The position numbers were made by a program, and so were the translations under genes. A DNA stretch of 64,000 nucleotides from Hermatobates lingyangjiaoensis (Eukaryota; Arthropoda; Insecta; Hemiptera; Hermatobatidae): positions 620,001-684,000 of the forward strand of contig JAPFBL010000233.1 in the NCBI GenBank assembly GCA_026182355.1, given 5' to 3'. The notes below the pieces were generated by a model, which was not told the origin of the DNA, made no database searches, and saw only the letters and a list, made by a program, of their open reading frames with translations. Below are positions 12,398-23,334 of this stretch, in pieces. Position 1 is the first letter of the stretch. Each line of letters opens with the position of its first letter.

Positions 12398-12592
12398 ATG
12401 ATCAAAGCACAATAAGAAATGGGAAAACAAGACTAAGATCATTCAACCGTAACAAGCGGTTTTCGTCAGAGTCAAAAATCCAACTCTGACGAAGACCGCT
12501 TGTTACGGTTGAAAGATCTTAGTCTTGTTTTCCCATTTCTTATTGTGGTTTGATCATTGAATGTTATTTCATGTGTTTATGTGAAATCTTTT
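12395..12592. mobile_element. Foldback element family A, copy 2
   Basis: Arms are anchored by CAATGATCAAAGCACAATA (left) and the complementary TATTGTGGTTTGATCATTG (right), with centre near 12478. The left side abuts a TA run. The minus-strand hammerhead (12431-12473) has GAAU in place of GAAA. The plus-strand one (12482-12524) has AACU in stem I, one mismatch against AGUC. This is an older copy. Confidence 0.8.
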
Positions 12593-13226
12593 TTTATATA
12601 TGTATATATGTGTGTGTGTGTAAGTTTTGAAATTCTGGACAAATTATATTTAAAATCTTATACAAATATAAAGCAATTCTTTAGTTCTATGCTCTAGTAA
12701 TTTATGTTTTTGGGGAATAAATAAAATAGCTTGATGTTAGTTAAGAATCAAGATTCTTGACATCCGATGCAAGGATGATACCGGCTGCAGAGTTAGTATG
12801 TTAATGTGATTGGTATCAAATGGTCATCGTAAATGTTCTAAGCTCCTACCCGTTTTGTCAGATCGTCGTTATCAAAGGTCACTCGCTCCATCATAATCAA
12901 ACATCGATCGCTCCATTTAACTAGTTTGAACTCTCTGCATTTATGTAAAATAACGAATTTTGTAAACAAACAATAAAAACAATCAGGAATATAATAATTG
13001 ATAGAAACTAAAACTTATCAAAACTTAACTAAAACTTTTTAGAAAGTTGTAGTTTAAGATTCTATTAAATTTAATTCCAAAAGAGTCAAATTTATCTTTC
13101 TTTCTACATATTTTCCTCGTCAGGGTTGAAGAAAAAAATTCAAACTAAAAGCGTTAGTTTTTGTTTATATGTGCATTTGTACTTCTGCTGAACTATTAAT
13201 GTTCGTTTCAAACCATTTTCTAATCT
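12593..13226. other. Intergenic, nothing recognised
   Basis: A short TG run lies near 12608-12620. No coding signal. Confidence 0.5.
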
Positions 13227-13243
13227 TTGAAAACATTATATAT

Positions 13244-13287
<44 letters not shown>

Positions 13288-13458
13288 TATTTCATAAGCA
13301 TATATAAGTGAGAGGGCTAGATTAAATAATTAATGAACATCTTAATCAAGAAATTTGAAAACAATTATATTTTAACCAATCATAGTTCTTAAAATCAGAC
13401 ATTCTATGTTTTTATGATATATTATATATATATATTATATATATATATATATATATAC
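13227..13458. repeat. Interrupted (TA)n tracts
   Basis: TA runs occupy about 13236-13285 and 13420-13457, with AT-rich DNA between. Confidence 0.9.
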
Positions 13459-13652
13459 GAGTTTAAAATTGAAGAGGAGTAACACACAGGGTAAGGAAAC
13501 ACTCTTACAGACTCAAATTTTCGGGTAATCAGTCTTCAGGAGAAAAGAGAAAGGGATACCAAGCACGTTGTAGACGGATTACCCGAAAATTTGAGTCTGT
13601 AAGTGTGTTTCCTTACCCTGTCCGTTACTCTTCTTGAATTTTGAACTCATAT
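13459..13652. mobile_element. Foldback element, PLE terminal family H
   Basis: Inverted arms share CAGACTCAAATTTTCGGGTA on the left and the complementary string at 13576-13600. Outer words are GAGTTTAAAATTGAAGAGGAGTAA and its complement near 13624-13650. The minus core reads CUGAAGA near 13533-13540 with GAAA, stem II weak. Single-arm relatives lie at 7900-7960, 45480-45520 and 46400-46490. Confidence 0.7.
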
Positions 13653-13688
13653 TGTGTCCAGTTTGGATCTTGTTTCGGTTTATTAAGT

Positions 13689-13689
<1 letters not shown>

Positions 13690-13727
<38 letters not shown>
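13690..13727. repeat. (TA)n microsatellite
   Basis: A pure TA run separates two foldbacks. Confidence 0.95.
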
Positions 13728-13729
<2 letters not shown>

Positions 13730-13962
13730 CCAATTAAAAAAGATAGCACACAGGAATAACTCACTTCTATATTTCGACCATCGTTGTCATCAGGAGGCGA
13801 AGAGTCCCGCAGGAAGGCAGAGCGGCGACTCTACATTCCTGCGGGACTCTGCTGATGACGATGATGGTCGAAAAATAGAAGTGAGTTATTCCTGTGTCTA
13901 TCTGTGTGCTATCTTTTTTAATTCGTTTTTATTTAATAGACCGTTGGACCGTTTCATTTGAT
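13728..13962. mobile_element. Foldback element, PLE terminal family E
   Basis: Arms carry AGATAGCACACAGGAATAAC and its complement, with GATGACGATGATGGTCG on the plus side and the matching minus sequence at 13774-13795. The centre is the GC-rich GAGTCCCGCAGGAA pair. TA runs lie on both sides (to 13727 and from 13963). It is related to 36566-36775 and 43140-43428. Confidence 0.75.
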
Positions 13963-13986
13963 TATATATATATATATATATATATG

Positions 13987-14900
13987 AAGTTACTGAAAAT
14001 GTTACATACCCTCTTTTTTGTCCCTGATTGTTTTACAGGCAATATGTATGTTGCATAGGTAAATATATGGCAATCTGGCAATCACATTTATAAAAAGTTG
14101 AAGAGACATAGGAAGGTATTCTAGTTAAGGTTTGAAGTGAAATAAAGGTTTAGAATTATAATAATAGAAGTTTGACAACTTTGAAGCTAACACTCTCAAA
14201 GTCTAAATCTTTGGAAACTTCAGTTATATATATATTTTCAATAAATGTAGTGAAGATTGAGTAGTTTAAAGCAAGATTCAAAGTGAGTTACTAAAAGTAG
14301 AAGTTTGGTATATCAACTTATATAACTAGAAAGGAAGAAGACAAATTGCTTTGATCCTTTCTTGGTCAAAACTGCCAAGACATCTCATACAACTAAATAA
14401 ATGATTACTAGGATAAAGAATGGACACTAAAAAAAAAATAAGTTAATTAAATCAATAAGAATAAAATATTTATAAAATAAACAGATAAAAAAACGTCAAT
14501 GATCCAGGAGTTCATCTCCCACCAACAAAGTTGTATGCTTCGTTTGAGTCTTAAGATATCACGAGTGTTGGCAATTGCGATGTTATTAAGGTTCCGTACA
14601 CTAAAGCCGTCATTTTAGTTTACTGCACACAGCAACAGAATTCTATGACAATTTAGAAGAAGGCAGCAACCTACAAAATTTAAGAGTTTCAGAAAAGAAA
14701 TATATTAATTTCTTTTAAGTCAGATGTCTCCCACCCCAATCTATACAGCTGTGTGTCTCTTCACATAAATTTTTAGTCTTCATGGTTTAATAGCATTACT
14801 ACTTTTATGTGTGTATTATCAGTCACATATTAGTCATTTATTCTATTATATGTATTAGTTATTCATTTATTCAACTTTTATAACATTATGTTATATATTT
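13987..14900. other. AT-rich intergenic DNA
   Basis: Nothing recognised. Confidence 0.5.
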
Positions 14901-14940
14901 TACTATCAATGATTAAACCACAATAAGAATGGGAAAACAA

Positions 14941-14983
14941 GACTAAGATCTTTCAACCGTAACAAGCGGTCTTCGTCAGAGTC
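14941..14983 (-). ncRNA. Hammerhead-like motif, family A consensus, minus arm
   Basis: Reverse complement: stem I GACU, CUGACGA, extra A, stem II GACCG/CGGUU (five pairs counting one G-U), GAAA, GAUCUU, stem I AGUC. No core mismatch apart from the extra A. Confidence 0.6.
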
Positions 14984-15008
14984 AAAAACCCAACTCAGTT
15001 GGGTTTTT

Positions 15009-15051
15009 GACTCTGACGAAGACCGCTTGTTACGGTTGAAAGATCTTAGTC
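15009..15051 (+). ncRNA. Hammerhead-like motif, family A consensus, plus arm
   Basis: This is the mirror image of 14941-14983 with identical sequence. Predicted cleavage is after the UU at 15046-15047, just before AGUC. Confidence 0.6.
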
Positions 15052-15340
15052 TTGTTTTCCATTTTATTGTGGTTTAATCATTGATTGTTGTTTCAACGTG
15101 TTTATGTGAAAAAATTTTTTTATATTTTACTATATAGAACATAAAATCAGTTTTATAAAAAAAACACTGTTTTTTTTTCGTTTTCTTTGACTTTATTTGT
15201 TTTTGCTGCTAATTAAGGTATTGTTTTCTGTTAGTTGATATTCTGTAAAAGTATTTTTTTTTGTCAGTGATTTATCTATATTAGTACTTCTTTTTTAAAT
15301 AAATTGTTTTCAGCCTTGAGAATGCCGAATATTGGGTGAA

Positions 15341-15654
15341 GGTTAGGTTAGGTTGCGGTGGCAGTTCCACAAGGGAACACACTTAGGCCGAGCATTGGCC
15401 CTTTGTGATACCACACAATGAAGATTGATTCTACATTGGGAGTCCTTAATTTTGCCTAATTTAAGTGTATTTAGAGTAGGGTTCATTAACGAGTATCTGA
15501 CATCGTCCAGGCTCGGGACCGATGGTTTAACGTCCTTTTCTGAGGGACGACGTACTCAGATTTATATAAAATCGAGGGTCAGGTGTGGATCGAACTCTAG
15601 TCCTATCAGTTCAGAGGTGAATACGCGTTACGGTATTGAAAGGGTTAATTGGCC
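15341..15654 (-). mobile_element. tRNA-derived SINE
   Basis: On the plus strand it begins GGTTAGGTTAGGTTGCGGTGG, the complement of the 3' tail and end. It then shows the body (TCTACATTGGGAGTCC, GGCTCGGGACCGATGG) and the B-box region GATCGAACTCTAG near 15590. The head ends at about 15654. Confidence 0.85.
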
Positions 15655-16495
15655 AGTAGGAGGATAATTTGTGATAGTTATCATTGCACGACCTTTAATG
15701 GGGATATAGAATGAATAACTAAGGAAGTGAGTAAAGTTTATTTATATATATAATGAATATATCTAATAACAATGGAGGCATAAAAGCAGGTATTAGAGAA
15801 AAAGATTTCTATAATTGATTTTTAAGGAAGTCATTTTGAGATTTAGTCAGAAAGGAGATATTCTTTTCTTCTTTTTTTTTCTTTTAAGTCACTGTTTTCA
15901 CGTAGAAATAACACAAGCCTTTGATTGTGTTTGAACCCAAGGCTGAAGCCTATTCGTTTTGGTAAACAAGTTAAGGCAAACTGGACAATGACGGTATTAA
16001 TGGACTATTGATCCATGTCCTCCTATAAATCCACTGCCTTTCAATAAACTGTTTAATTTACTTGGACAATACGTCACCGCTAACTCATTTTCAGCAATTT
16101 GAGACATATCTTTTATAACAACATTAAATAAATTATTTCTTCATCAATACATTATTTATAAACTTAATAATACATTATTTAAATGTATCAAATTTTAATA
16201 AATACATTCTATTTTTTAAGTTAAAATTAATAAATTTTAAGTATTAGTGCAAATTGAATGCAGTTAACCCACACTATTGCTTTCCTGGATGTTTTTTTAA
16301 ATACCATATAACATCAATCACAAAATAGATAAAAATTCATAACTTAATTCCTTATATTGAACAACATGTTATCCATATCTCAAATAAGCCTTTTTAGTTT
16401 TCTTTTCATTTAATCTGATCGTCCCTTTTTGAGTCAAGGAAACTTTACCCAAACACATTGTATGTTTACAAATATCATTTTTCTAGCTTAGAACT
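15655..16495. other. AT-rich intergenic DNA
   Basis: Nothing recognised. Confidence 0.5.
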
Positions 16496-16499
16496 TTGA

Positions 16500-17560
16500 T
16501 AGTAGAATAGAAACCGATCCCCTTTCGGGACAAAAACGGCAGCCCTTACGGTCTTATTATTTGATCGGACGTTTGGGTACAATCACTCATATCAATGTCT
16601 AGAACTGTTACCCGAGTTCCGTTCTCTTTACCAAATTGTTATAGTATGCAGCAGGGTCAAAGCCTCGACTGTTCGGGTGGGTTTGGAAGTAACTCTCTAA
16701 AGCCTTCTAGCACAGTACAGTCTCTCTAACTATGTGGATTACAGTTTGTTCTACCTCCCACATAGTTTGAACTCTGTCGATCTTCTTAAAAGACCGACTT
16801 TTTTCAAGTGACTTCTGAAGCACCCGTGTTCTGTCAGTAGGTCTACAACCAACCTCATCTCAATCTTTGAGAGCCTCAGTAGAGTACGTGTGAGTCGTGG
16901 GTTCATCTCTGGTAGCAACCATTTACAATGAAAGCCACCACTATAGGATCTCCAAACGTTCCATTATTCATTTCTGAGCCAGCTCGTCACTTCTCCTTTA
17001 ACTCTACCATAGAGCGCAGGCTCCGGTCCTATAAAAACGGTAATAGCTGCTTTTATGGTAAGCTTATCAGCCTCCTTGTTTCCTTCGATCCATTTATGAC
17101 TAGGGAGGGACCCAACCTGTTAACACACTAATGTGACGAGCCAAGTCAGCCAGCTCTTCTCGACATTGAAGTACCAGCTTCGAACCAGTTTGAGCTCCGT
17201 CTTGTGCTTCCAATGCGCCCTGACTATATGACCAGATTCATATACATTGATAATTTAAGCCTTCTTCCTTGCATTTCCATTGTTGGTCTTTATCCACTGT
17301 TTGTTATTCTGCAAGTGCTTCACACCCATTCGACTGGACGGATATCAGTCAGCACTTCGAGATGTGGGGAACAGAGGGTCATACCGAGCAGAGCCCAATA
17401 CAGGGAGAAGGCTAATTACTCCTGAGAGGCATCTCAGAGGCTCCATTGGGGACACACACTTCTTGTGCCCTGCACCCGTTTGGCGCAGTAGTTCACCTAA
17501 CACCTTGGAATTGGGAGTCAGAGCCTTTTAACCATAAGAAATAGTTACCAGTCTCCACCA
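16500..17560 (-). pseudogene. Decayed R1-like non-LTR retrotransposon, RNase H region and C-terminus
   Basis: The minus strand, read through several frameshifts and stops, gives an ordered set of LINE pieces. Near 17240-17120 is SQGALEAQDGAQTGSKLV followed by LADLARHISVLTGWVP. Near 17105-17050 is WIEGNKEADKLTIKAAIT, which matches the RNase H ending of the form GIEGNEEADKLA. Then comes a GPEPAL motif typical of R1-type elements. Near 16870-16800 is VVDLLTEHGCFRSHLKKVG, matching the LTGHG.FR..L tail motif. The RNase H domain degrades the RNA template during retrotransposition. Higher GC than the flanks marks the insertion. The reverse transcriptase is absent, so it is a dead 3' part. Clade assignment (R1 group rather than another RNase-H-bearing LINE) is tentative. 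Confidence 0.7.
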
Positions 17561-17683
17561 CGAGGAGGTGTGGGTTGAATTGATGATAGTGTCACAAGGC
17601 AGGCTGTACCTTCCTAGGTGCCCAGTTTACGACTTACTTTTAAATCATTAGTTGTGCAATCCGTAATTGTGTGGTATTTACTC
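17561..17683. other. Short spacer, left end of family C
   Basis: AGTTGTGCAATCCGTAATTG near 17650 recurs at 54135 and 54745, so family C terminal sequence extends into this stretch beyond the palindrome. Confidence 0.5.
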
Positions 17684-17731
17684 ATTCTGAGGTAAAATGG
17701 ATAAACCAACAAAAGTCTCCACACAAATGAA

Positions 17732-17784
17732 GTTTTTTATTCAACGCGTTTCGAACACTTTGTGTTCATCATCAGGAAAACACC
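17732..17784 (-). ncRNA. Hammerhead-like motif, family C, minus arm
   Basis: Mirror image of the plus motif at 17870-17922, same sequence on the opposite strand. Confidence 0.5.
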
Positions 17785-17869
17785 AAGGAAGTGGTGCTGA
17801 CGAGTTGGTCAAATGAAAACAACTCCAATGAGTTTTTTTCATTTGACCAACCGTCAGCACCACTTCCTT

Positions 17870-17922
17870 GGTGTTTTCCTGATGATGAACACAAAGTGTT
17901 CGAAACGCGTTGAATAAAAAAC
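17870..17922 (+). ncRNA. Hammerhead-like motif, family C, plus arm
   Basis: Core CUGAUGA (17879-17885), one extra U, stem II GAACAC/GUGUUC with an AAA loop, GAAA (17902-17905), then CGCGUU. There A15.1-U16.1 and C15.2-G16.2 give a 2-bp stem III and GUU is the cleavage triplet. Stem I is weak: UUC pairs GAA next to the core, with partial pairing beyond. Confidence 0.5.
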
Positions 17923-17971
17923 TTCATTTGTGTGGAGACTTTTGTTAGTTTATCCATTTTACCTCAGAATG

Positions 17972-18774
17972 ACTTACTTTTAATATTCTTTCAAATTTGT
18001 GCAGGTATTAACAGTAACTTATTGACTTCATTTATTTAACATATTGACAGCAGTAGTACCGCTAAGTAGTTGGTAATTCTTTTTTATTTAAGAATATCTT
18101 TTTTTTCTGGCATTAGCGCAAATTTATTCATACTCTTTATTGAAGCACACGATTTAGCAACAAGCAAACTTAAAAATAATCGTTTTTCCATAGTGATAAA
18201 CACTGAGTCCTTATTTTATTCATATAATACTACCATACATGTAACATTATTGTATCGTACTGATATAAATATTTTTATTGTTCATAACTCAAAAATTCTT
18301 ACTCTATTACAGTTCAATATTTTTTATGTTTTGAAATTTGTTTAACAAGCCTACAAAATAAAAGAAAACTAAAGCCTTTTTTAAAACATCAAAGCAAAGA
18401 AATAAGAGAAACACAATTTCACACTGCAAAAGTCGTAAAACAGAACTGTCATAAAAGAAGGTAACGTTAATCCAACTGGAATAAACTTAACATTCTGAAG
18501 AACTATCCTGCGACTATCAGACAATGTTTAAAACAAATCAAATCTAGACATTTTTCTTTGTAAATAATTTTGAAATTAGTACCAATGGTAATTTAAAAAT
18601 ATTTCTGAAACAGTTAGTATATATTTCCATACTTTTTTATATTATTAAGAAATAGTGAAAATTAGTTGTTAAAAATATTAATACTAATATTTTATATCAG
18701 GGACTCTATATATAATAAATAAATTCCTTTTTTTATGCTCATAAACTTTCTGGTTAATTTGTTCAACTGTTTTG
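17972..18774. other. AT-rich intergenic DNA
   Basis: A 91-codon open frame (18070-18345) has AT-driven composition and matches nothing known. No gene is called. Confidence 0.5.
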
Positions 18775-18832
18775 CCTTACTTTGGCACATAGAGAAACTG
18801 GTACAATAAAAAAGTGCACACAACGCACACAC

Positions 18833-18990
18833 CCACACAGGTATGTGTGCATAAACACCAAAACCACAGTAAGAATTCAGAAAAATGACTAAAATCTTTC
18901 AACCAAAACAAATGGTCTTTGTTAGAGCCCAAATTGATGCTGAAGGATACCACTTCTTTTTGTTGAAAGATTTTAGTCATTTTTCTGAGT
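18833..18990. mobile_element. Foldback element family A, decayed copy
   Basis: The arms TGACTAAAATCTTTCAACCAAAAC and GTTGAAAGATTTTAGTCA are recognisable. The core has become CUAACAA, so the motif should be dead. Confidence 0.6.
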
Positions 18991-19039
18991 TCTTCCTGCA
19001 GTTTAGACTTTGATTTATGTCACATTTTTGTGCTCACCT

Positions 19040-19330
19040 TTGGACTAGTAGATACGGGGTTAATTACCCACTATCGCCACACCACTGTATTCACGTGGAA
19101 GGTGAAATATCTGAGCACTTTGACCCTCAGAGAAGATGCTAAGCCATCGGTGCCGAGCCTATACGATGCTTATACTTCTTATAGATCCCTGCTCAAAATA
19201 TACTTCGGTTAGGCAAAATTTAAGACTCGCAATGCATAATGTCTATTGGGTGGTATCACAAAGAGCAATTTTTTTGGTATTTGTGCTCTATATGTGTTCT
19301 CTCGTAGATCTACGTCTACAACCTAATGGC
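19040..19330 (+). mobile_element. tRNA-derived SINE, 5'-damaged copy
   Basis: The B-box area is ACGGGGTTAATTACC. The body is ATTCACGTGGAAGGTGAA, CCGAGCCTATACGATG and TTAGGCAAAATTTAAGACTC. The end is GTGGTATCACAAAGAGC and CTACAACCTA. Confidence 0.75.
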
Positions 19331-20879
19331 CACCTGTCCTACATCGATCATAAAAAAAGTGATTAACCCTAACATTTTTTTAATATTTTTACCAAAAAAG
19401 AAGCAATATTCTGTCTTCTGAGAATGTTTTTAAATGAAAATATTTCTATGAGAGATAAAAGTAATTTAGTAATTGTTGATTGATTGGCTGATCAATTGGA
19501 TATGATGCCAGATCCAATGTCTTTCAATAAATATTTGATAGTACGCTAAATCATCAAAAATGATGGCCTGCAATGGAATCATCTTAATTTTGAGAAAGGT
19601 GGTCGTGTTTCGTATACTTGCTGGTCGAAATTAATAACAAACCGCATTGTGTTTGGATAAACATCTAATCTTTATTCATTAGATTAACTAAATTTCAACA
19701 TTTCTAAAGGTCTAGTAGGCGTAACCACGATGTTTTAGACCAAAATGCTAGTCATGAAGATTAGTATTATAAAAAAAACTACATGAAAGTTTATGTTTCA
19801 CAGTTTATGAGACAGTCATGTTAAACTGAGGGCTATTAAATTTGTTAGTTAGAATTATTAGTTAGAAATGATTTCAGGAATATATCAAAACTGTTAGTAC
19901 TTCAGAGGTTGGTAAACATAATATTATTACAAATGTCTGTCTTACACCGTGAATTGGTATTATAGCTCTACTGGTTTTGCTCGTTGAATATCTTTAAACG
20001 AGACTTCGAATTGTTCCATTTGAAGATTAACAACGTATGAAACCAGTTGGGTGACTCTAACACCAATTCATGAGATAAGGCGGACTTTAACAACGTCTCA
20101 ACTCTCATCAGAATCTGGCTACTACAAAACATTTAACTCTCATTATGGCACCTGGAGATGTGATAATGTAGGGGAATAAGGTAGTGGACCGATTGGAAAG
20201 TGTTTGACTTAAACAAACCTGCAGTCAAGTAATTAACGCATTGGTAGAGCACATGCCACAAACTAATATCGATCACTAAAAATCTAAATCATCCTGTTCA
20301 GCTCCATTCAACTAAACCAAATTTTTGAAAGAAAATAATAAAAATTCAGAGGAAGGATTTAAAAAAATAAGTAGAATATCTATCTATTGATCCGTTATTA
20401 TTATTTATGCAAGCCGAAATTAACATGATGAATTTTAAGAATGCAGACTTAGCTGGTTAAACTTATTGGAAAATCATCACTAAAACGGGTTCAGTTTTTG
20501 CAGATTCTACAGATACTAGTAGGAGATACTTCTCAAAATACAGTCATGATGTTGAATAAAGAATTAAAATCTGAAATTGATTTTAGGAACTCAAAGGGAA
20601 GAACAAAAGAACATTGATAGGAGCACGTCCGATGAGACTCAAGCTCTCAGTTTAATGACAATAATAATAATATGTTAGGTTGTTCTAAATCAATGATTTC
20701 AAGTTTGTTATAACCGACAAAATGAATATACGCACAGCACTACAAATGAAATCTTCAGATTATCAAATTACTTGATATTATTTTACAACAGTTTGATACT
20801 GAAAAAAACTAAATAAATAAATTTATTATTGACGGTTTTTATATTTTTTTATACAGAAAACTGCGTGTAGGTCTCTAGA
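19331..20879. other. AT-rich intergenic DNA
   Basis: Nothing recognised. Confidence 0.5.
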
Positions 20880-20940
20880 TATTTTACTTATATTGATATA
20901 AATAATTAGCAGATCTTCTTTTAAACAAATATCGTATAGA
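20880..20940 (-). pseudogene. PLE N-terminal fragment
   Basis: The minus strand reads CLKEDLLIIYIN before AT-rich sequence, the same PLE motif and junction as at 35090 and 42300. Confidence 0.45.
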
Positions 20941-20969
20941 TCATGCATATTGTTACTGCCACTGAGGTT

Positions 20970-21152
20970 TTCACTATTTATATTAGAAATAGGGAAAACC
21001 GCCATACCTCCTAAGATGTTTTTGGAATCGTTGGAGCGCTTTCGGACGTTGTCCAGTTGCGATTGAAGATGGACAACGTCCGAAAGCGCTCCAATGACTC
21101 CAAGAACATCTTACGCGATATGGCAGTTTTCCCTATTTCGAATATAAATATC
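20970..21152. mobile_element. Foldback element family D, copy 1
   Basis: Inverted ends ATTTATATTAGAAATAGGGA and CCCTATTTCGAATATAAAT enclose arms with TTGGAGCGCTTTCGGACGTT. The plus side contains UUGAAGA, an extra U, stem II GGAC/GUCC and GAAA (21065-21085). This is hammerhead-like with C3 changed. Copies 2 and 3 lie at 32436 and 62126. Confidence 0.8.
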
Positions 21153-21814
21153 ATATAATTGTATCACTTTCTTGGCATCCAATATCATATGAATGGTGAC
21201 TCGCACTTATATCTTTTCTATGATCATGAAATAAACAATATCTGTAAAAATAAAGTGATTCGTTTACTTTTCTAACAAAAATGAAATTTCATGTTATCTA
21301 TTTTCCCTTTTTTCATTTTGATCTATTAATTACTTTATTCACATATTCAATCTCTTATTCCTTCGTTATTAACTCTGTAACATTTATTTTAATGCACTAT
21401 AATAAATAACTGTTTAATTATTGATTTCATATTCGTAAAATCTATATTTGGTAAGTTATCACTCAGTGGCAACCGCAGCCACCCATTGGAAGAGGAAATT
21501 CAAATAAAAGAAAATAATACTTTTTTAAAATTTTATCACCCTTGAATCAAACTATAGAGGGTAGCTTCACGGATAAATGGTTGTTAATCATTTAATCTTT
21601 TATATGTACTCGTTCAGAAATAAACCGGAGTTTCAAATATAATAGGGAAATACTCTTTGCAGTCTTTATTTCTGGTTGAATTATTCAACGAAATATTCGA
21701 ATTGTTAGCATTCACTACTGTATCTCAATCTCCAGTATATATCTAAATCTTTGATGCAGAGTCTATTCTGCATCGCTTATGTGTGTAATATACATTCTTG
21801 TATCAGAGATAGAT
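21153..21814. other. AT-rich intergenic DNA
   Basis: Nothing recognised. Confidence 0.5.
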
Positions 21815-22334
21815 TTAAATAAATATAATGAATCACATTAATTGCATAGTGAATCTGCCTGAGAAATCAGTTTATCTCATTATTAACAACCTGTTTTCGT
21901 ATTAATTATTCAAACTCTATTGATCTAATAACTTTTCAAATTCATCCCAAATTACGTTGAATCAAATTTTTTTTTGATTGATATTTGTATATTGGCCTAA
22001 TGAGTAATGTTAAAAGTAGGAACGTTTACTTTTTCACTAGCTATAATCAACTGTTCTTGGAAAAGTGTTATTTACGAAGAAACAAATCTGGAGTGGCCTA
22101 CACTCAATCCTCAGAAATGTTCATGAACTTTTTTAGCTTATAGTTTCATTTATGATCCATTAAACGGTATGGTTTGTATCAACCTCCTTACAAGCTTTCC
22201 AGAATTGAACTATGAATAAAAATTTGTAACATGTTCAATACCTTCGAAACAAAATGTTCTGATGGTTTTAAGATTTTGGCAGAAAAATTCTTTCATCTAG
22301 CCTCCTTTTACGTTAGCCTTCATTTTCATTTCCG
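21815..22334. repeat. Direct duplication, copy 1
   Basis: This block recurs at 22583-23045 on the same strand. Shared strings include ATAATCAACTGTTCTTGGAA and AACGGTATGGTTTGTATCA. Copy 1 appears the fuller one. Confidence 0.8.
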
Positions 22335-22574
22335 TGTTGAAATATCACCTTAAGGAACTCATTTCGGGACACTCAAAACATACAAACTGTGTAACCAACT
22401 AGCTGAAGGCCATTCCAGAATCCGAGTTCCAGCAATGCTACAATGATTGGAAGGACCGTCTCCAGCGCTAGGCTTCCGAAGGGAACTATTTTGAAGGTGA
22501 CATATCACATTGTAATTATATTTGAATAGAAAATTTAAAAAAAATCAGTCTCACTACTTTATTTACTTACCTCG
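22335..22574 (+). pseudogene. Mariner 3' fragment
   Basis: This is the C-terminal coding end and terminal repeat of the mariner family seen at 39375-40288, on the opposite strand. The region encoding GHFIPxSEFQQCYNDWKDRLQ-type sequence is followed by CAGTCTCACTACTTTATTTA and an ACCTCG end, then TA. It keeps one terminal repeat and about 150 coding bases with a stop, and lies between the two copies of a duplicated block. Confidence 0.85.
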
Positions 22575-22582
22575 TAATTTAA

Positions 22583-23045
22583 TTATAAATAATACATTAA
22601 ATTATAGTAATCTCCTAGAAATCATTTATTCATTTTAAAACCTTTTTCGTATTAATTAATCAACTCTAATGATCTAATAACTTTTCAATTCATCCAAATA
22701 CTTGAATCAATTTTTTTTTTATTATATTTGTATATTCCTAATAGTAAAGTAAAAGTAGGAACGTTTACATTTTTCACTACGCTATAATCAACTGTTCTTG
22801 GAAAAGTGTTATTTACGAAAAAAAATCTGGAGTGGCCTACACTCTCCTCAGAATGTTCTATTTTTAGCTATAGTTTCATTTTGATCCATTAAACGGTATG
22901 GTTTGTATCACTCTTACAAGCTTTCAGATTGAACTATGAATAAAAATTTGTACATTTTACTGAAAAAAAATGTTCTGTGGTTTTAAAAATTTGAGATTAA
23001 TTTTCATTAGCTCCTTTTGTAGCCCATTTTTGTGTAAAATATCAA
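22583..23045. repeat. Direct duplication, copy 2 (deletion-riddled)
   Basis: It aligns to 21815-22334 but is about 11 percent shorter. Most differences are small losses of 1-4 bases scattered over its whole length, with few substitutions. It begins directly after the mariner terminus. Confidence 0.8.
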
Positions 23046-23334
23046 CTTAATCCATCTGATATTCTGGACCATTGCGTGGACACAAATATTGAATACATAC
23101 TCACCTACCCACATAAACACAGTTATCATAAAAAAAAACTTCATAAAACGACTTCTCGGAGCTCAAAACCTATAAATACGTCAAAATCTCGAGATTGAAT
23201 TTTTTCATGATCACTTAAAATCTTCTACCAAACGTACTACTTTAAGAAACAGTTATTATACCATCATTACACATGAAAACATAACTATAAATTAATAATT
23301 TTGAATCTATAACCATATATCATATAATGTTATA

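Larger units (their letters stand above)
14904..15121. mobile_element. Foldback element family A, copy 3 (best preserved palindrome)
   Basis: Arms of about 95 bp are joined by a perfect CCCAACTCAGTTGGG centre (14989-15003). Outer right end continues TTGATTGTTGTTTCAACGTGTTTATGTG. Both hammerhead-like motifs keep every core base. The element has no ORF. Confidence 0.85.
17684..17971. mobile_element. Foldback element family C (PLE-derived palindrome)
   Basis: Nearly perfect inverted arms of about 130 bp run from ATTCTGAGGTAAAATGG to the complementary CCATTTTACCTCAGAAT, with a small centre near 17825. Relatives with one arm lie at 54130-54270 and 54730-54960, and degenerate ones at 23335-23625 and 58490-58640. 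Each arm holds a hammerhead-like motif. Confidence 0.85.
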
